From Chryseobacterium capnotolerans (GTDB lineage: Bacteria; Bacteroidota; Bacteroidia; Flavobacteriales; Weeksellaceae), in NCBI RefSeq assembly GCF_021278965.1, contig NZ_CP065589.1, forward strand, positions 2,919,001 through 2,983,000: a stretch of 64,000 nucleotides of DNA. Reading direction: 5' to 3'. Position numbers and translations under genes: made by a program. Below, one piece after another: positions 9,177-18,380 of this stretch (its first letter is position 1; each line of letters begins with the position of its first letter). Under the pieces are notes generated by a model. The model was not told where the DNA came from and did no database searches. It saw nothing but the letters and a program-made list of their open reading frames with translations.

Positions 9177-9629
9177 TTATGTTATTAGGATTTGGTTTCT
9201 GATAGCATCACATCCTTTATCCAAAAGCTGGAAAACATTTTCAAAATCTTTCATATCTCCCCAATAAGGATCCGGAACCTCAGCATTTTTGCGGTTTTCC
9301 AATACATCCAGGAATAATGATATTTTTTTTCTTTCTTCTTCATTGAGAGCTTTAGCCATAACATCTTTATAGACACTGGTATCCATACAATAGATCTTAT
9401 CAAAAGTTTCATAATCACTTCTTGTGATAGGTCTTGATCTCTGTCTGGAAATATCAATATTGTGATGGGCTGCAGTTTTAATGGCTCTTTTATCCGGATG
9501 TTCTCCTTCATGCATAGAAATAGTTCCAGCAGAATCTACCATAAAGTTTTCCGGCACTTTTGTTTTCATAATTCCTTCTGCTAAAGGGCTTCGGCATATA
9601 TTTCCGAGGCAAACCATCAGGATTTTCAT
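9177..9629 (-). CDS. low molecular weight protein-tyrosine phosphatase
   Basis: 150 residues, the usual size. The P-loop CLGNICRSPLAEG (residues 7-19) has the catalytic Cys and the CX5RS signature, and the general acid Asp is in DPYWG at about residue 119. It removes phosphate from protein tyrosines. It is the first gene of the five-gene leftward cluster and lies downstream of dnaA, from which a terminator hairpin separates it. Confidence 0.93.
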   Translation of the reverse strand: MKILMVCLGNICRSPLAEGIMKTKVPENFMVDSAGTISMHEGEHPDKRAIKTAAHHNIDISRQRSRPITRSDYETFDKIYCMDTSVYKDVMAKALNEEERKKISLFLDVLENRKNAEVPDPYWGDMKDFENVFQLLDKGCDAIRNQILIT

Positions 9630-9684
9630 AATCTGAAATTTAATAAATTAAACTGCAATCAATATATTGCTTCAACAAATCTAA

Positions 9685-9719
9685 ATAAAAAATGAAGAAT
9701 ATTACTATTCTTCATTTTT
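9685..9719 (-). terminator. terminator after dnaA
   Basis: AAAATGAAGAAT and ATTCTTCATTTT form a near-perfect hairpin with A and T runs on its flanks, 24 bases beyond the dnaA stop codon in the leftward direction. Confidence 0.75.
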
Positions 9720-9742
9720 AAATATTTTAGCTTAAGATGATC

Positions 9743-11197
9743 TTACTGCTTGATTCTTTCGGTAAGGTCTTTAACGTATTTCTTGATTTCTTTATCAATT
9801 TTTGATACATCTTTGATGGTATCACAAGCATACATTACCGTAGAGTGGTCTTTTCCACCCATTTCTTCACCAATTTTAGTGAATGTAGAATTGGTAAACT
9901 CTTTTGAGAAATACATCGCCAATTGTCTTGGTAAAGCGATTTCTCTTTTTCTTGTTTTAGACAGAAGCTGCTCTTTTTTGATTCCAAAGTAATCGCATAC
10001 CACTTCCTGGATGTAAGGAATATTGATCACCTTCTTTTGGTTGGCTGCAATTCTGTTGATGGTTTCTTTTAATAATTCAAGACTTAGATCTCTCTTATAT
10101 ACTGTAGAATATGCAATTACCGAGTTGATAACCCCAATTAATTCTCTTACGTTGGTTTTCGTTTCAACAGCAAGGAAGTCAAGCATATCTCCTGGAAGTA
10201 CAATTCCATCTCTGCTTAGTTTATCTTCAATGATCTGTCTTCTTGTAGATAAATCCGGAGATTTGATTTCCGCAGAAAGTCCCCATTTGAAACGGGAAAC
10301 AATTCTATCCTGAATATCCATAATATCCGCAGGGGCTTTATCTGAAGTAAGGATGATTTGCTTTCCGTTTTGATGCAGGTGATCAAAAATATGGAAAAAA
10401 CTGTCCTGAGTGGCCGATTTTCCTGATAAGAACTGAATATCATCAATAATCAGTACATCTACCATTTGATAGAAGTTCGCAAACTCTGTCTGCTTATGTG
10501 CTTTCGCAGCAGAAATAAACTGCTGGATGAATTTTTCTGAAGATAAGTAAAGAACTACTTTGTCCGGAAACTGATTCTTTACTTCAAGACCAACTGCCTG
10601 GCCTAAGTGTGTTTTCCCAACTCCATAACCTCCATATAAGAATAATGGGTTGAATGCCGTAGCTCCTGGTCTCTTTGCAATAGATCTTGCTACAGTAGCA
10701 GCAAATTTATTGCTTTCTCCTTCTACATAGCTATCAAAAGAATAATCTGGTTTCAGATTAGAATCAATATTTACTTTTCTAATTCCAGGGACCACAAAAG
10801 GGTTTACAATATTAGCTGAGAATCCTTGTGGCATTGTTTCCTGTGTTTTTGGAGTAGGAACACTTTGTCCCTTCATATTCATGGTAACCGGTTTTTCTTC
10901 ACCTTTTGGTCTGTTCTCCATTACAGAGTACCATAATTTAACTCCTTTTCCTACATTTTTCTTCAGGGCAGCAGAAAGTAAGGACAAGTAGTTATCCTCT
11001 ATATATTCCTTGTAAAAATCGCTCGGTACGATCAATGTAAGGTTATTAGACACTAATGAAAGTGGCTGTACCTTATCAAATAACATATCGAAAGATTTTT
11101 CAAGTTTTTTCAGGTCAGAATTATCTTCAGCTGCGTTCAAGTTATCGCGCATAAACTGAAGGCACTTCTGCCATATCATCATTAAATTGTCATCCAT
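9743..11197 (-). CDS. dnaA: chromosomal replication initiator protein DnaA
   Basis: 484 residues with the full domain set. Domain I is about 1-90, a linker follows to about 145, and the AAA+ domain has Walker A GGYGVGKTH (about 189-197) and Walker B VLIIDDIQFL (about 250). The C-terminal DNA-binding domain carries the DnaA signature GGKDHSTVMYACDTI (about 449-463). It opens oriC by binding DnaA boxes. I saw no cluster of TTATNCACA boxes next to it, and dnaN is not adjacent, so oriC need not be here. It is divergent from the thioesterase gene. Intact, unlike many neighbours. Confidence 0.98.
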   Translation of the reverse strand: MDDNLMMIWQKCLQFMRDNLNAAEDNSDLKKLEKSFDMLFDKVQPLSLVSNNLTLIVPSDFYKEYIEDNYLSLLSAALKKNVGKGVKLWYSVMENRPKGEEKPVTMNMKGQSVPTPKTQETMPQGFSANIVNPFVVPGIRKVNIDSNLKPDYSFDSYVEGESNKFAATVARSIAKRPGATAFNPLFLYGGYGVGKTHLGQAVGLEVKNQFPDKVVLYLSSEKFIQQFISAAKAHKQTEFANFYQMVDVLIIDDIQFLSGKSATQDSFFHIFDHLHQNGKQIILTSDKAPADIMDIQDRIVSRFKWGLSAEIKSPDLSTRRQIIEDKLSRDGIVLPGDMLDFLAVETKTNVRELIGVINSVIAYSTVYKRDLSLELLKETINRIAANQKKVINIPYIQEVVCDYFGIKKEQLLSKTRKREIALPRQLAMYFSKEFTNSTFTKIGEEMGGKDHSTVMYACDTIKDVSKIDKEIKKYVKDLTERIKQ

Positions 11198-11279
11198 TTT
11201 TATGCCCTGATTATTCTTTTGTTTGTACTGTTTTTAGAAGGGAGACAAAGGTCCAATTTTTTCTTTTTAAAAAAAAATA

Positions 11280-11311
11280 TTGCAGGTATTGATTATTTAA
11301 AAATATATTTG
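11280..11311 (+). promoter_or_regulatory. Bacteroidetes-type promoter of the YbgC-like gene
   Basis: The -7 element TATATTTG at 11304-11311 matches TAnnTTTG exactly; TTG at 11280-11282 is a candidate -33 element at 21 bases. It implies a transcript start near 11316, which excludes the ATG at 11313 and selects the ATG at 11334. Confidence 0.65.
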
Positions 11312-11333
11312 TATGTATAATTTAAGACCTAAA

Positions 11334-11762
11334 ATGATACACACAACACACTCAATACGAGTACGTTACGCTGAAACTGACCCAATGAAATATGTATATT
11401 ACGGTAACTACGCTCAGTACTTTGAAGTGGGCCGGGTTGAGCTCTTCAGAAACATAGGAATTTCATACGATGAAATTGAAAACCAAGGAATTTGGCTGCC
11501 CGTTTCGGACTACAAAATTAAGTATATCCGCCCAGCTTTGTATGATCAAAAACTAGAAATTCATACTTATGTAAAAAAAATTCCCGGTGTAAGAATTGAA
11601 TTTGAGTATGAAATTTACAATGAAGAGCATATTAAAATCACCGAGGCCTCCACTACCCTTTTCTTCTTAGATGCCAAAACCAATAAGATTATCAAATGTC
11701 CAGACTTTCTGATGAACATGATCGAAGCGAACTGGAAAGAACCGTCAGATAGCAACTTATAA
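11334..11762 (+). CDS. acyl-CoA thioesterase, YbgC/4HBT hotdog family
   Basis: 142 residues from the ATG at 11334. An upstream in-frame ATG at 11313 exists but lies directly behind the predicted -7 element, so I chose the later one. The hotdog-fold signature is clear: RYAETDPMKYVYYGNYAQYF (about residues 10-29), whose Asp is the catalytic residue of the YbgC type, followed by EVGRVELFRNIG. It hydrolyses acyl-CoA thioesters in the cytoplasm. It is divergent from dnaA and precedes pheA. Confidence 0.9.
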   Translation: MIHTTHSIRVRYAETDPMKYVYYGNYAQYFEVGRVELFRNIGISYDEIENQGIWLPVSDYKIKYIRPALYDQKLEIHTYVKKIPGVRIEFEYEIYNEEHIKITEASTTLFFLDAKTNKIIKCPDFLMNMIEANWKEPSDSNL

Positions 11763-11884
11763 TGATTAAGATCAGAGACGGAAACTTCAAACATTGAACA
11801 TTAAACCTGAACTTCCTCTTGAACTTTGGACTATAATTCGCACCTTTGTGTTTTGACAGTAACAATACCTTATATATTTACTTT

Positions 11885-12733
11885 ATGAAGATTGCATTTT
11901 TGGGGCCTCATGCCAGCTTTACCCAGCTTGCTGCCGCACAGCTTTTTCCTGATGATGAGCTTTTACCACAAGCCAGCATCCTAGACTGTTTTGGAGCAGT
12001 AGAGAACGGAGAGGCGCTTAAAGCCGTTGTTCCTTTGGAAAATTCCATAGAAGGGACCGTATCAATGACGCTGGATTATTTGTATAAGACACCGTCTATT
12101 AAAATTGAAGCAGAAGCAGTAATGCCTATCGCCCACCATCTTATGATTCATCCTGACAATTCTATTGAGGAAATAGAAAGGATTTACTCACACCCGCAAG
12201 CACTGGCTCAGAGTTTCCATTTTTTAGATACTCATTACAAAGAAGTTCCCAAGCAGGATTTTTCTTCTACTGCTGCTGCTGCTAAATTTGTTTCTGAAAA
12301 CAAAGATTCTAAAATTGCTGCGGTTGCCAATCAGTTTGCTGCTAATTTATATGGTTTGAAAATCATCAATCGTAATATCCAGGATTTTGAACAAAACCAT
12401 ACCCGTTTTATTGTTATATCAAAGCTGCAAAACCGATATGATAACAGCCAGCTTGAAACCCTGGGAGAAAAATCCGGAATGCTGATAACCCTTCCTGAAG
12501 ATCACCCGGGAGGACTGCACCAGGTTTTGTCTGTTTTTGCATGGAGAAAGATGAACCTCAGCAAAATTGAATCCAGAACATTAAAGACCGGATTGGGCAA
12601 TTATTTCTTCTTTATTAATGTAGAAGGTCCTTGGGAAGATGTACTTCACGGAAATGCTTTAAAAGAACTCGAATCCATCAATGCAGATGTTGATTTCCTT
12701 GGAAATTATAAAGAATTCCTTTTAGAAAGCTAA
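11885..12733 (+). CDS. pheA: prephenate dehydratase
   Basis: 282 residues from the ATG at 11885 (MKIAFLGPHASFTQLA), which is the conserved family start; the open frame extends 13 codons further upstream without similarity. The catalytic prephenate dehydratase domain spans about 1-185 with the Thr-Arg-Phe motif in NHTRFIVIS (about 175). An ACT regulatory domain follows (about 196-275; ITLPEDHPGGLHQVLSVF, KIESR), where phenylalanine is expected to bind. It converts prephenate to phenylpyruvate. This is the monofunctional type, with no chorismate mutase domain. It is followed by a strong terminator. Confidence 0.95.
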   Translation: MKIAFLGPHASFTQLAAAQLFPDDELLPQASILDCFGAVENGEALKAVVPLENSIEGTVSMTLDYLYKTPSIKIEAEAVMPIAHHLMIHPDNSIEEIERIYSHPQALAQSFHFLDTHYKEVPKQDFSSTAAAAKFVSENKDSKIAAVANQFAANLYGLKIINRNIQDFEQNHTRFIVISKLQNRYDNSQLETLGEKSGMLITLPEDHPGGLHQVLSVFAWRKMNLSKIESRTLKTGLGNYFFFINVEGPWEDVLHGNALKELESINADVDFLGNYKEFLLES

Positions 12734-12758
12734 AAATAAACCGATTTACCGATCGAAT

Positions 12759-12791
12759 TAAAAAGCACAGTTACTCCAACTGTGCTTTTTT
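12759..12791 (+). terminator. rho-independent terminator of pheA
   Basis: AAAAAGCACAGTT at 12760-12772 pairs with AACTGTGCTTTTT and ends in a T-run at about 12785-12791. Confidence 0.85.
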
Positions 12792-13091
12792 CATGAAAAA
12801 CACAGAAAAAAGGAGTGCCTGATCACTGAAAAAATGATCAGGAACAACCTATAACTCAAAAATAATAACCCACACAAAAGGGACAATTCTATTTATTAAA
12901 ACCCTCGTATACATCGACTTATACAAATGATGTAAAAAATAAATCGTAATTAAAATATGTAATAATATACATCAATATATAAACATATGTTTAAATATAT
13001 TACATCATATTAACATTAAAAATAAAGATTTCACAATACAGAGTATAATATTTATTGTATATTTGCTATTAACTAAATAAAAATCTTGATC
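12792..13091. other. AT-rich spacer with no gene
   Basis: About 300 bases of very AT-rich sequence between the pheA terminator and the secreted-protein gene at 13092. CTGATCACTGAAAAAATGATCAG near 12818-12840 gives a small hairpin (CTGATCA/TGATCAG). The only other signal I can support is the -7 promoter element at 13058-13065. No open frame of note. Confidence 0.5.
13058..13065 (+). promoter_or_regulatory. -7 promoter element TATATTTG
   Basis: Exact TAnnTTTG match 27 bases before the ATG at 13092. I see no good TTG at the -33 distance. Confidence 0.55.
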
Positions 13092-13799
13092 ATGAAAACT
13101 AATCTTTACAGCTTAATACTGGCATGCGCAACCTTGCCATTGTTTTCCCAAGTAGGAATTAATACGTCAACACCAACAGCAACGCTGGATGTTAATGGAA
13201 ATATGAGAGTTCGAACTACCCCACCCGCAAATACAGTGACAGGATACAAGCTTTTAGCTCAAGATACAGGAACTACTGAAGTATTCGCCATGGATCCTCA
13301 ACTAATAATAGCAGCTTCAAATGTTAATACCAGTGTTTATTCTGCAAAAAAAACATCTGGCCTTACTCTGATCGACATAGGATTCCCAGTAAATACATTT
13401 AAAACTATCAACTTTCTTACTACAGAAAGAACCATAGGCAGTGCAGCTTTATTTAATGACTCTGATGGAACCTATACTATCCCCACAACCGGAGTATATG
13501 CCATAGGATTTTCACTCCGTTATGGGCAAGGGTTGGTAGCATCTTTACTAAGCAACGCTCCCGGTATTGGAATAGGAAGAACAAGAGGTGGCGTAACTAC
13601 CATTATAGACACCCGCACATTTACCGGTATCAGTCTAGCCGCTTTAATCAATATAACGATATCCGAATCAAATATATCTTCTATCTATTCTTTTCAGGCA
13701 GGAGATAAAATTTCATTTGGCGTTGTAGGTGGTGGGCTAGATTTAAATGTCCTAAGTTCTAGTACCACCTCATTCTATATCTATAAAATATCCAATTAA
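13092..13799 (+). CDS. secreted protein of unknown function (C1q/TNF-like repeat style)
   Basis: 235 residues from the ATG at 13092; a TTG two codons earlier is also in frame. A signal peptide (MKTNLYSLILACATLPLFSQ) precedes VGINTSTPTATLDVNGNMRV, a stretch found at the start of many Flavobacteriia surface or phage-tail-like proteins. The rest is rich in Thr, Ser, Gly and short beta strands (about residues 75-235, GTYTIPTTGVYAIGFSLRYG), a style like the globular heads of C1q-type beta-sandwich proteins. That fold comparison is my inference. It stands alone between two terminators. No sorting domain for type IX secretion is evident at its C-terminus. Confidence 0.7.
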   Translation: MKTNLYSLILACATLPLFSQVGINTSTPTATLDVNGNMRVRTTPPANTVTGYKLLAQDTGTTEVFAMDPQLIIAASNVNTSVYSAKKTSGLTLIDIGFPVNTFKTINFLTTERTIGSAALFNDSDGTYTIPTTGVYAIGFSLRYGQGLVASLLSNAPGIGIGRTRGGVTTIIDTRTFTGISLAALINITISESNISSIYSFQAGDKISFGVVGGGLDLNVLSSSTTSFYIYKISN

Positions 13800-13830
13800 C
13801 ACAGACATATTGTTAGTTATCTATATCGTT

Positions 13831-13864
13831 AGCCCATCGCCTATATTGCGATGGGTTAATTTTT
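13831..13864 (+). terminator. terminator of the secreted-protein gene
   Basis: GCCCATCGC at 13832-13840 pairs with GCGATGGGT at 13848-13856, followed by TAATTTTT. Confidence 0.8.
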
Positions 13865-13885
13865 AAACCCCATTTTAAATTTCTT

Positions 13886-13893
13886 TATATTTG
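13886..13893 (+). promoter_or_regulatory. -7 promoter element TATATTTG
   Basis: Exact TAnnTTTG match 15 bases before the ATG of the DUF2339 gene at 13908, giving a very short leader. Confidence 0.6.
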
Positions 13894-13907
13894 ATAAAAA
13901 CTATATA

Positions 13908-16140
13908 ATGAATGAGTATCTTGCGGTTATCCTGATTGTGATCATTGCCATTATTTTCAACAACCTGAATACTAAGATCAGGAAACTTGAAAAAGAGGTA
14001 TCAGATCTTAACTCCAGAATCAATAAAAAGATTGTACAACCTGAGACACCCCAGGAAGCAACCTCTGTTGAAGAAAATATTACCCCATCTCAAACACCCA
14101 TCTATGAACCTCAAAGGGAAATTCTAACTTCAAATGAAAACCCGGAACATTCCTCCATCATTCAAAAAGACTGGCTTAATCCCATTTTTGAATTTTTAAA
14201 GCAAAATATCCTTACTGTTATTGGTATTTTCACTTTAGTATTAGGAATAGGCTATTTTGTAAAATATGCCATTGATAAAAACTGGATCGGAGAAACTGCA
14301 AGAGCGGGAATTGGCCTTTTTACCGGAGCAATTATAATACTTACAGGACATTTTCTCAGAAAGAACTATAAAACATTCGCATCTATCATTACCGGAGGAG
14401 GAATTGCTGTTTTATATTTTACCATCACCATTGCTTTCAGAGAATATCATCTTTTTACCCAAAATACAGCATTTATCATTACTTCAGTAATTACTGCTAT
14501 TTCTATCGCCTTATCTTATAATTACAAAAGTGAAATTCTAATCATCTTTTCATTGATAGGCGGTTTCACAGCTCCTCTGATGATTAGCACAGGAGAAAGC
14601 AACTATTTATTTCTTTTTACTTACCTTACCCTCTTAAATATCGGGATGCTTGTTGCCGCCTTTCTTCAACACTGGAAAAGTGTTGGCTGGACAGCACTTA
14701 TCTTCACCAGCATTTATCTTTTTTATTGGACTGTGGATCAGCCTGCACTTTTAAGCATTACTTTTTATCTTATCAGCTATATTATTTTCTACATTTTCGC
14801 CCTTCAGGATTACTTCAGAAAAAATGAGCTTTCTGTACCGGACATTTTAATGCTTGCTTTTATTAATGGCTCAAGCATCATAGGACTTACTTACATCTTC
14901 AATGAATTACAGTATGAACCTGTCATTATATTTCCACTTATTTTCGCTTGCGTAAATGCCATTCTCCTTTTCAGGGAATATGGAAAAAGAAATTTCGGGA
15001 CTTCTTTCTCTGTTTTCGCAGGAATAACGGTCAGCCTGATTACAATAGCTGCGGCTTTACAGTTTAAAGCCCATCTTATTACCAGTGTTTGGGCTATAGA
15101 AACCACCCTGCTTCTTTTTATTTGGAAAAAAACAGGGCATAAAATTTTCAAAACATGTTTTCATATTCTTTTTCCATTAGTCATTTTCGCTCAGCTTATT
15201 ACATGGTGTGAATATTTCAATGCCAAAAGCCTTAGTATTATATTCAATCCTGTATTTCTCACCAGCCTGGTAACGATTGTTTCCATTGGGATCAATTTAT
15301 ATTTATTAAAGAGCACCAGTAAAAAAGCAGAAACAGAAACCAATCCTTTTTTTTGAAGATCTTATTACAGCTGCAAGTTATGGGGTGATCTACACTGCTA
15401 TACTTCTTGAAATCATTTATCATATCAATAGTTTGCCTTGGCCTGCAATAGCCAATGTAGCATTATTGTACAGCATTTGTTATATCTTCATCTTATTAAT
15501 TTTCAGAAAAAAATTGAGTATTGCCAACGATCTCCAAACGGGATTGATCTACCTTTTCTTTTTCCTTATTATGATTAATATTTCTACTGTTACCTCATCA
15601 GTAGTTACTGCCATTTTATCAAAACAGCTTCACAGCAGTTTCTATATTGTACATACTCTTCAATGGATCCCATTCCTATATCTATCTTTAAAAATAATTC
15701 CTGACACAAAATTCCACCAATCAAAAATATCATATTGGATCATTTCTCTGGCGTTCATTGTTTCCATAAGCTTTGAGCTTCATCATCTGTATGTATTAAC
15801 TTTATCTCCTGATGCAGCAGATTCTTATACGGTAAAAAATCATTTCAATATTCTTTATCTGCCAATCATTTGGACCATTCTGGCCAGTATATTTATTTAT
15901 ACAGGATTAAGAAAAAACATCCAGGAATACAACAAAGTTGGTTTTGCTTTGATCGGCTTAATGGTTTTAAAATTGTACGGGTATGATGTCTGGCAAATGG
16001 ACAATATTTCAAGAATCAGTGCTTTCATTGTTCTTGGAGTGATCCTGCTGTTAAGTTCATTTACTTTTCAGCGCCTTAAGAATGTGATCAAAAATATGGT
16101 TGACAATAAAGAAAAAAAGGATGAAAATCAGGATTTATAA
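13908..16140 (+). CDS. DUF2339 polytopic membrane protein (frameshifted as sequenced)
   Basis: Two consecutive open frames (13908-15356 and 15385-16140) together give about 743 residues, the usual length of DUF2339 proteins. A short N-terminal helix and coiled coil (RKLEKEVSDLNSRINKK, about 24-40) and a Glu/Pro-rich linker are followed by some twenty transmembrane helices. The break is at a run of eight T (15347-15354). With seven, translation continues NPFFEDLITAASYGVIYTA into the second frame. The role of the family is unknown; an envelope function is a guess from its topology. Sequencing error is the simplest cause, but an 8-T run could also slip in vivo. Confidence 0.82.
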
Positions 16141-16253
16141 TTAGATTAAAAGTTTTTATTTCTAAATAAAATGTAAAACATTTCAATATTTAATTCACAT
16201 TTTATAAAAAATAACTATATTTATCACGTTTTTAACAGCTACATATTCTGATT

Positions 16254-16673
16254 ATGAAAAAATTACTCTACTCTTTTTTAATACTCTCATCTGCAACCTT
16301 ATTTGCACAGAAAAAGCTTGCCGTTGCTGACAATATGATTGGAACAGAAGACCTGCTCAAATCAAAAGAAGCTCACTCGCAGGTCCTAAAAGTTTATAAT
16401 AGCGCTGCAAGTCTTCCTGCCAGTTTGAAAAAATACAGTTCTGTTTTCACCAACGGAGTTACTGTATACAAAATTAATAAAAAGAATGGTCTTGACAGAA
16501 TGTCATTTGCACAGTTGAACAAGCAAAATGATATTCCTGCAGATAATCCTGTTTTTATTGACAACCATGAATTTACAGATTCATCTACTAAAATATTTAC
16601 CGGAATTATTGCAAAGACAGAGAAAAAGGACTACAACGGAAAGCCAACTTTCTTTATTTACACAACACAGTAA
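16254..16673 (+). CDS. small secreted protein of unknown function
   Basis: 139 residues with a signal peptide (MKKLLYSFLILSSATLFAQ). The mature part is short and basic, with no Cys and no motif I recognise (LNKQNDIPADNPVFIDNHEF near the middle). It is preceded by an AT-rich spacer with TATATTTA at about 16214 as a weak promoter candidate and ends at a bidirectional terminator shared with rarA. Confidence 0.65.
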   Translation: MKKLLYSFLILSSATLFAQKKLAVADNMIGTEDLLKSKEAHSQVLKVYNSAASLPASLKKYSSVFTNGVTVYKINKKNGLDRMSFAQLNKQNDIPADNPVFIDNHEFTDSSTKIFTGIIAKTEKKDYNGKPTFFIYTTQ

Positions 16674-16685
16674 TTGTAACCATAC

Positions 16686-16719
16686 AAAAAAGGATAGCAT
16701 TTTCATGCTGTCCTTTTTA
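16686..16719. terminator. bidirectional terminator between convergent genes
   Basis: AAAAAGGATAGCAT and ATGCTGTCCTTTTT form a 14-bp stem (one G-T pair) around TTTC, flanked by A and T runs. Confidence 0.85.
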
Positions 16720-16720
16720 T

Positions 16721-17998
16721 TTAATATTTACTTCCCCACTTCTTCTTTAGTTCTTCGTAGATCTTTTTTTCTGTAGCGTTATTTCCAGGCTCATACAGTT
16801 TCACCTCTTTGATCTCCTGAGGAAGAAAATCCTGGTCTACAAAATTACCTTCATAGGAATGGGCATATTTATATTCTTTTCCATAATCCAGATCCTTCAT
16901 GAGTTTGGTAGGTGCATTTCTTAAATGAAGAGGCACAGGCAAATTCCCCGTTTGTTTCACCAAAGCCATTGCTTCGTTAATAGCCATATATGCCGAATTA
17001 CTCTTAGGAGAAACCGCGAGATATACAGCTGTTTCACTTAGAAGAATTCTTGCCTCGGGATTTCCAATCACATTAATAGCCTGAAAACAGTTATTGGCAA
17101 TAACCAATGCATTAGGATTGGCCAGCCCTATATCTTCCGCCGCCAGAATGAGCATTCTTCTTGCAATAAACTTAATATCTTCACCTCCAACAAGCATTCT
17201 TGCCAGCCAATATACAGCTCCGTTAGGATCACTTCCGCGCATCGACTTGATAAAAGCAGAAATGATATCATAATGCTGCTCTCCATTCTTATCATACAAG
17301 GCCATGGTCTCCTGGAGAACTTCCAACACATCCGAATTGATGATTTCCTTGGTATCTGTATTTTTATACTGATTCAAAACCAGTTCTACAGAATTAATGA
17401 GTTTTCTGGCATCTCCACCAGAGTACTGGATAAGTGCTTCTTTTTCAAGAATGACAAAATCAGTTCCTTCATCTTTATTATATCTTTCAGATGCAATATC
17501 AATAAGTTCTTCCAGTTTCTCATAGCTTAAAGCTTTCAGAATATACACCTGACTTCTGGATAATAAAGCGGAAACGACTTCAAAACTTGGATTTTCTGTT
17601 GTAGCTCCTATCAAAACAATCCAGCCTTTTTCTACAGCGTGCAGCAGTGAGTCCTGCTGAGATTTATTGAAACGATGAATTTCATCAATAAATAAAATGG
17701 GAGATTTCCCGGAAAATAAATTCTGCTTTTTAGCATCTTCAATCACATCACGAACATCTTTCACTCCGGAAGACACAGCGGAAAGCTTATAAAATTTCCT
17801 TCCTGAACTTTCAGAAATAATTTCTGCCATCGTGGTTTTTCCTGTTCCCGGAGGTCCCCAAAAGATCAGGGAATTCAGGGTGTTGTTTTCGATCATTTTC
17901 CTGATCGTCCCTTTTTCACCGGTAAGATGTTCCTGCCCCAAAACTTCATCCAGGGTTTTGGGTCTCAATTTCTCGGCTAATGGAATATTTTGATTCAA
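16721..17998 (-). CDS. rarA: replication-associated recombination protein A (AAA+ ATPase RarA/MgsA)
   Basis: 425 residues. The AAA+ domain has Walker A FWGPPGTGKTTMAE (about 46-59) and Walker B LFIDEIHRFNKSQQD (about 101-115). The C-terminal half holds the tetramerisation region with IRGSDPNGAVYWLARM-like sequence (here MRGSDPNGAVYWLARML, about 256-272) and LPVPLHLRNAPTKLM (about 353-367). RarA acts at stalled replication forks. It is divergent from yidD and convergent with the small secreted protein gene. Confidence 0.95.
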   Translation of the reverse strand: MNQNIPLAEKLRPKTLDEVLGQEHLTGEKGTIRKMIENNTLNSLIFWGPPGTGKTTMAEIISESSGRKFYKLSAVSSGVKDVRDVIEDAKKQNLFSGKSPILFIDEIHRFNKSQQDSLLHAVEKGWIVLIGATTENPSFEVVSALLSRSQVYILKALSYEKLEELIDIASERYNKDEGTDFVILEKEALIQYSGGDARKLINSVELVLNQYKNTDTKEIINSDVLEVLQETMALYDKNGEQHYDIISAFIKSMRGSDPNGAVYWLARMLVGGEDIKFIARRMLILAAEDIGLANPNALVIANNCFQAINVIGNPEARILLSETAVYLAVSPKSNSAYMAINEAMALVKQTGNLPVPLHLRNAPTKLMKDLDYGKEYKYAHSYEGNFVDQDFLPQEIKEVKLYEPGNNATEKKIYEELKKKWGSKY

Positions 17999-18086
17999 AG
18001 TACTTTTATTTTTTTAAGATCAATATTTCAGATTTCTATGCTCTGAAACTTCTAACAAAATTAAACTAATTTTCATTTTTTTACCC

Positions 18087-18094
18087 TATTTTTG
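18087..18094 (+). promoter_or_regulatory. -7 promoter element TATTTTTG before yidD
   Basis: Exact TAnnTTTG match ending 7 bases before a possible TTG start at 18102, so that start would be almost leaderless. The ATG at 18138 would have a leader of about 37 bases. Confidence 0.55.
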
Positions 18095-18101
18095 CATTGT
18101 T

Positions 18102-18353
18102 TTGAAACTAACATTCAATAAAATCATTACATTTCCTATGGTAATTTTGATAAAATTTTACCAATGGTTCATCTCGCCCTTACTTCCTAAAAATTGCCGT
18201 TACGAGCCTACATGCTCTCATTACATGATAGAGTCATTACAGGTTCATGGCATATTCAAAGGGTTCTGGCTGGGATTTAAAAGGATCTTAAGGTGTCATC
18301 CGTGGGGAGGAAGCGGCTATGACCCTGTTCCGCCAAAACACAAGCATCAATAA
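18102..18353 (+). CDS. yidD: membrane protein insertion efficiency factor YidD
   Basis: 83 residues if read from TTG at 18102, 71 from ATG at 18138. The hallmark is complete: [21 protein letters not shown] (split: [16 protein letters not shown], then EPTCSHYM), and [14 protein letters not shown] at the C-terminus, with the three conserved Cys. YidD assists YidC in inserting membrane proteins. The N-terminal stretch before ATG 18138 ([11 protein letters not shown]) resembles Bacteroidetes homologues, which favours the TTG, while the promoter position favours the ATG; the start remains open. It is 27 bases upstream of lgt. Confidence 0.92.
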   Translation: MKLTFNKIITFPMVILIKFYQWFISPLLPKNCRYEPTCSHYMIESLQVHGIFKGFWLGFKRILRCHPWGGSGYDPVPPKHKHQ

Positions 18354-18380
18354 AAAACAAACTATTAAATCAATAGAAAA

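Noticed and set aside
9743..11312. oriC next to dnaA
   Set aside because: I found no cluster of TTATNCACA boxes and no dnaN or AT-rich unwinding repeat set; the flanking spacers are short and ordinary.
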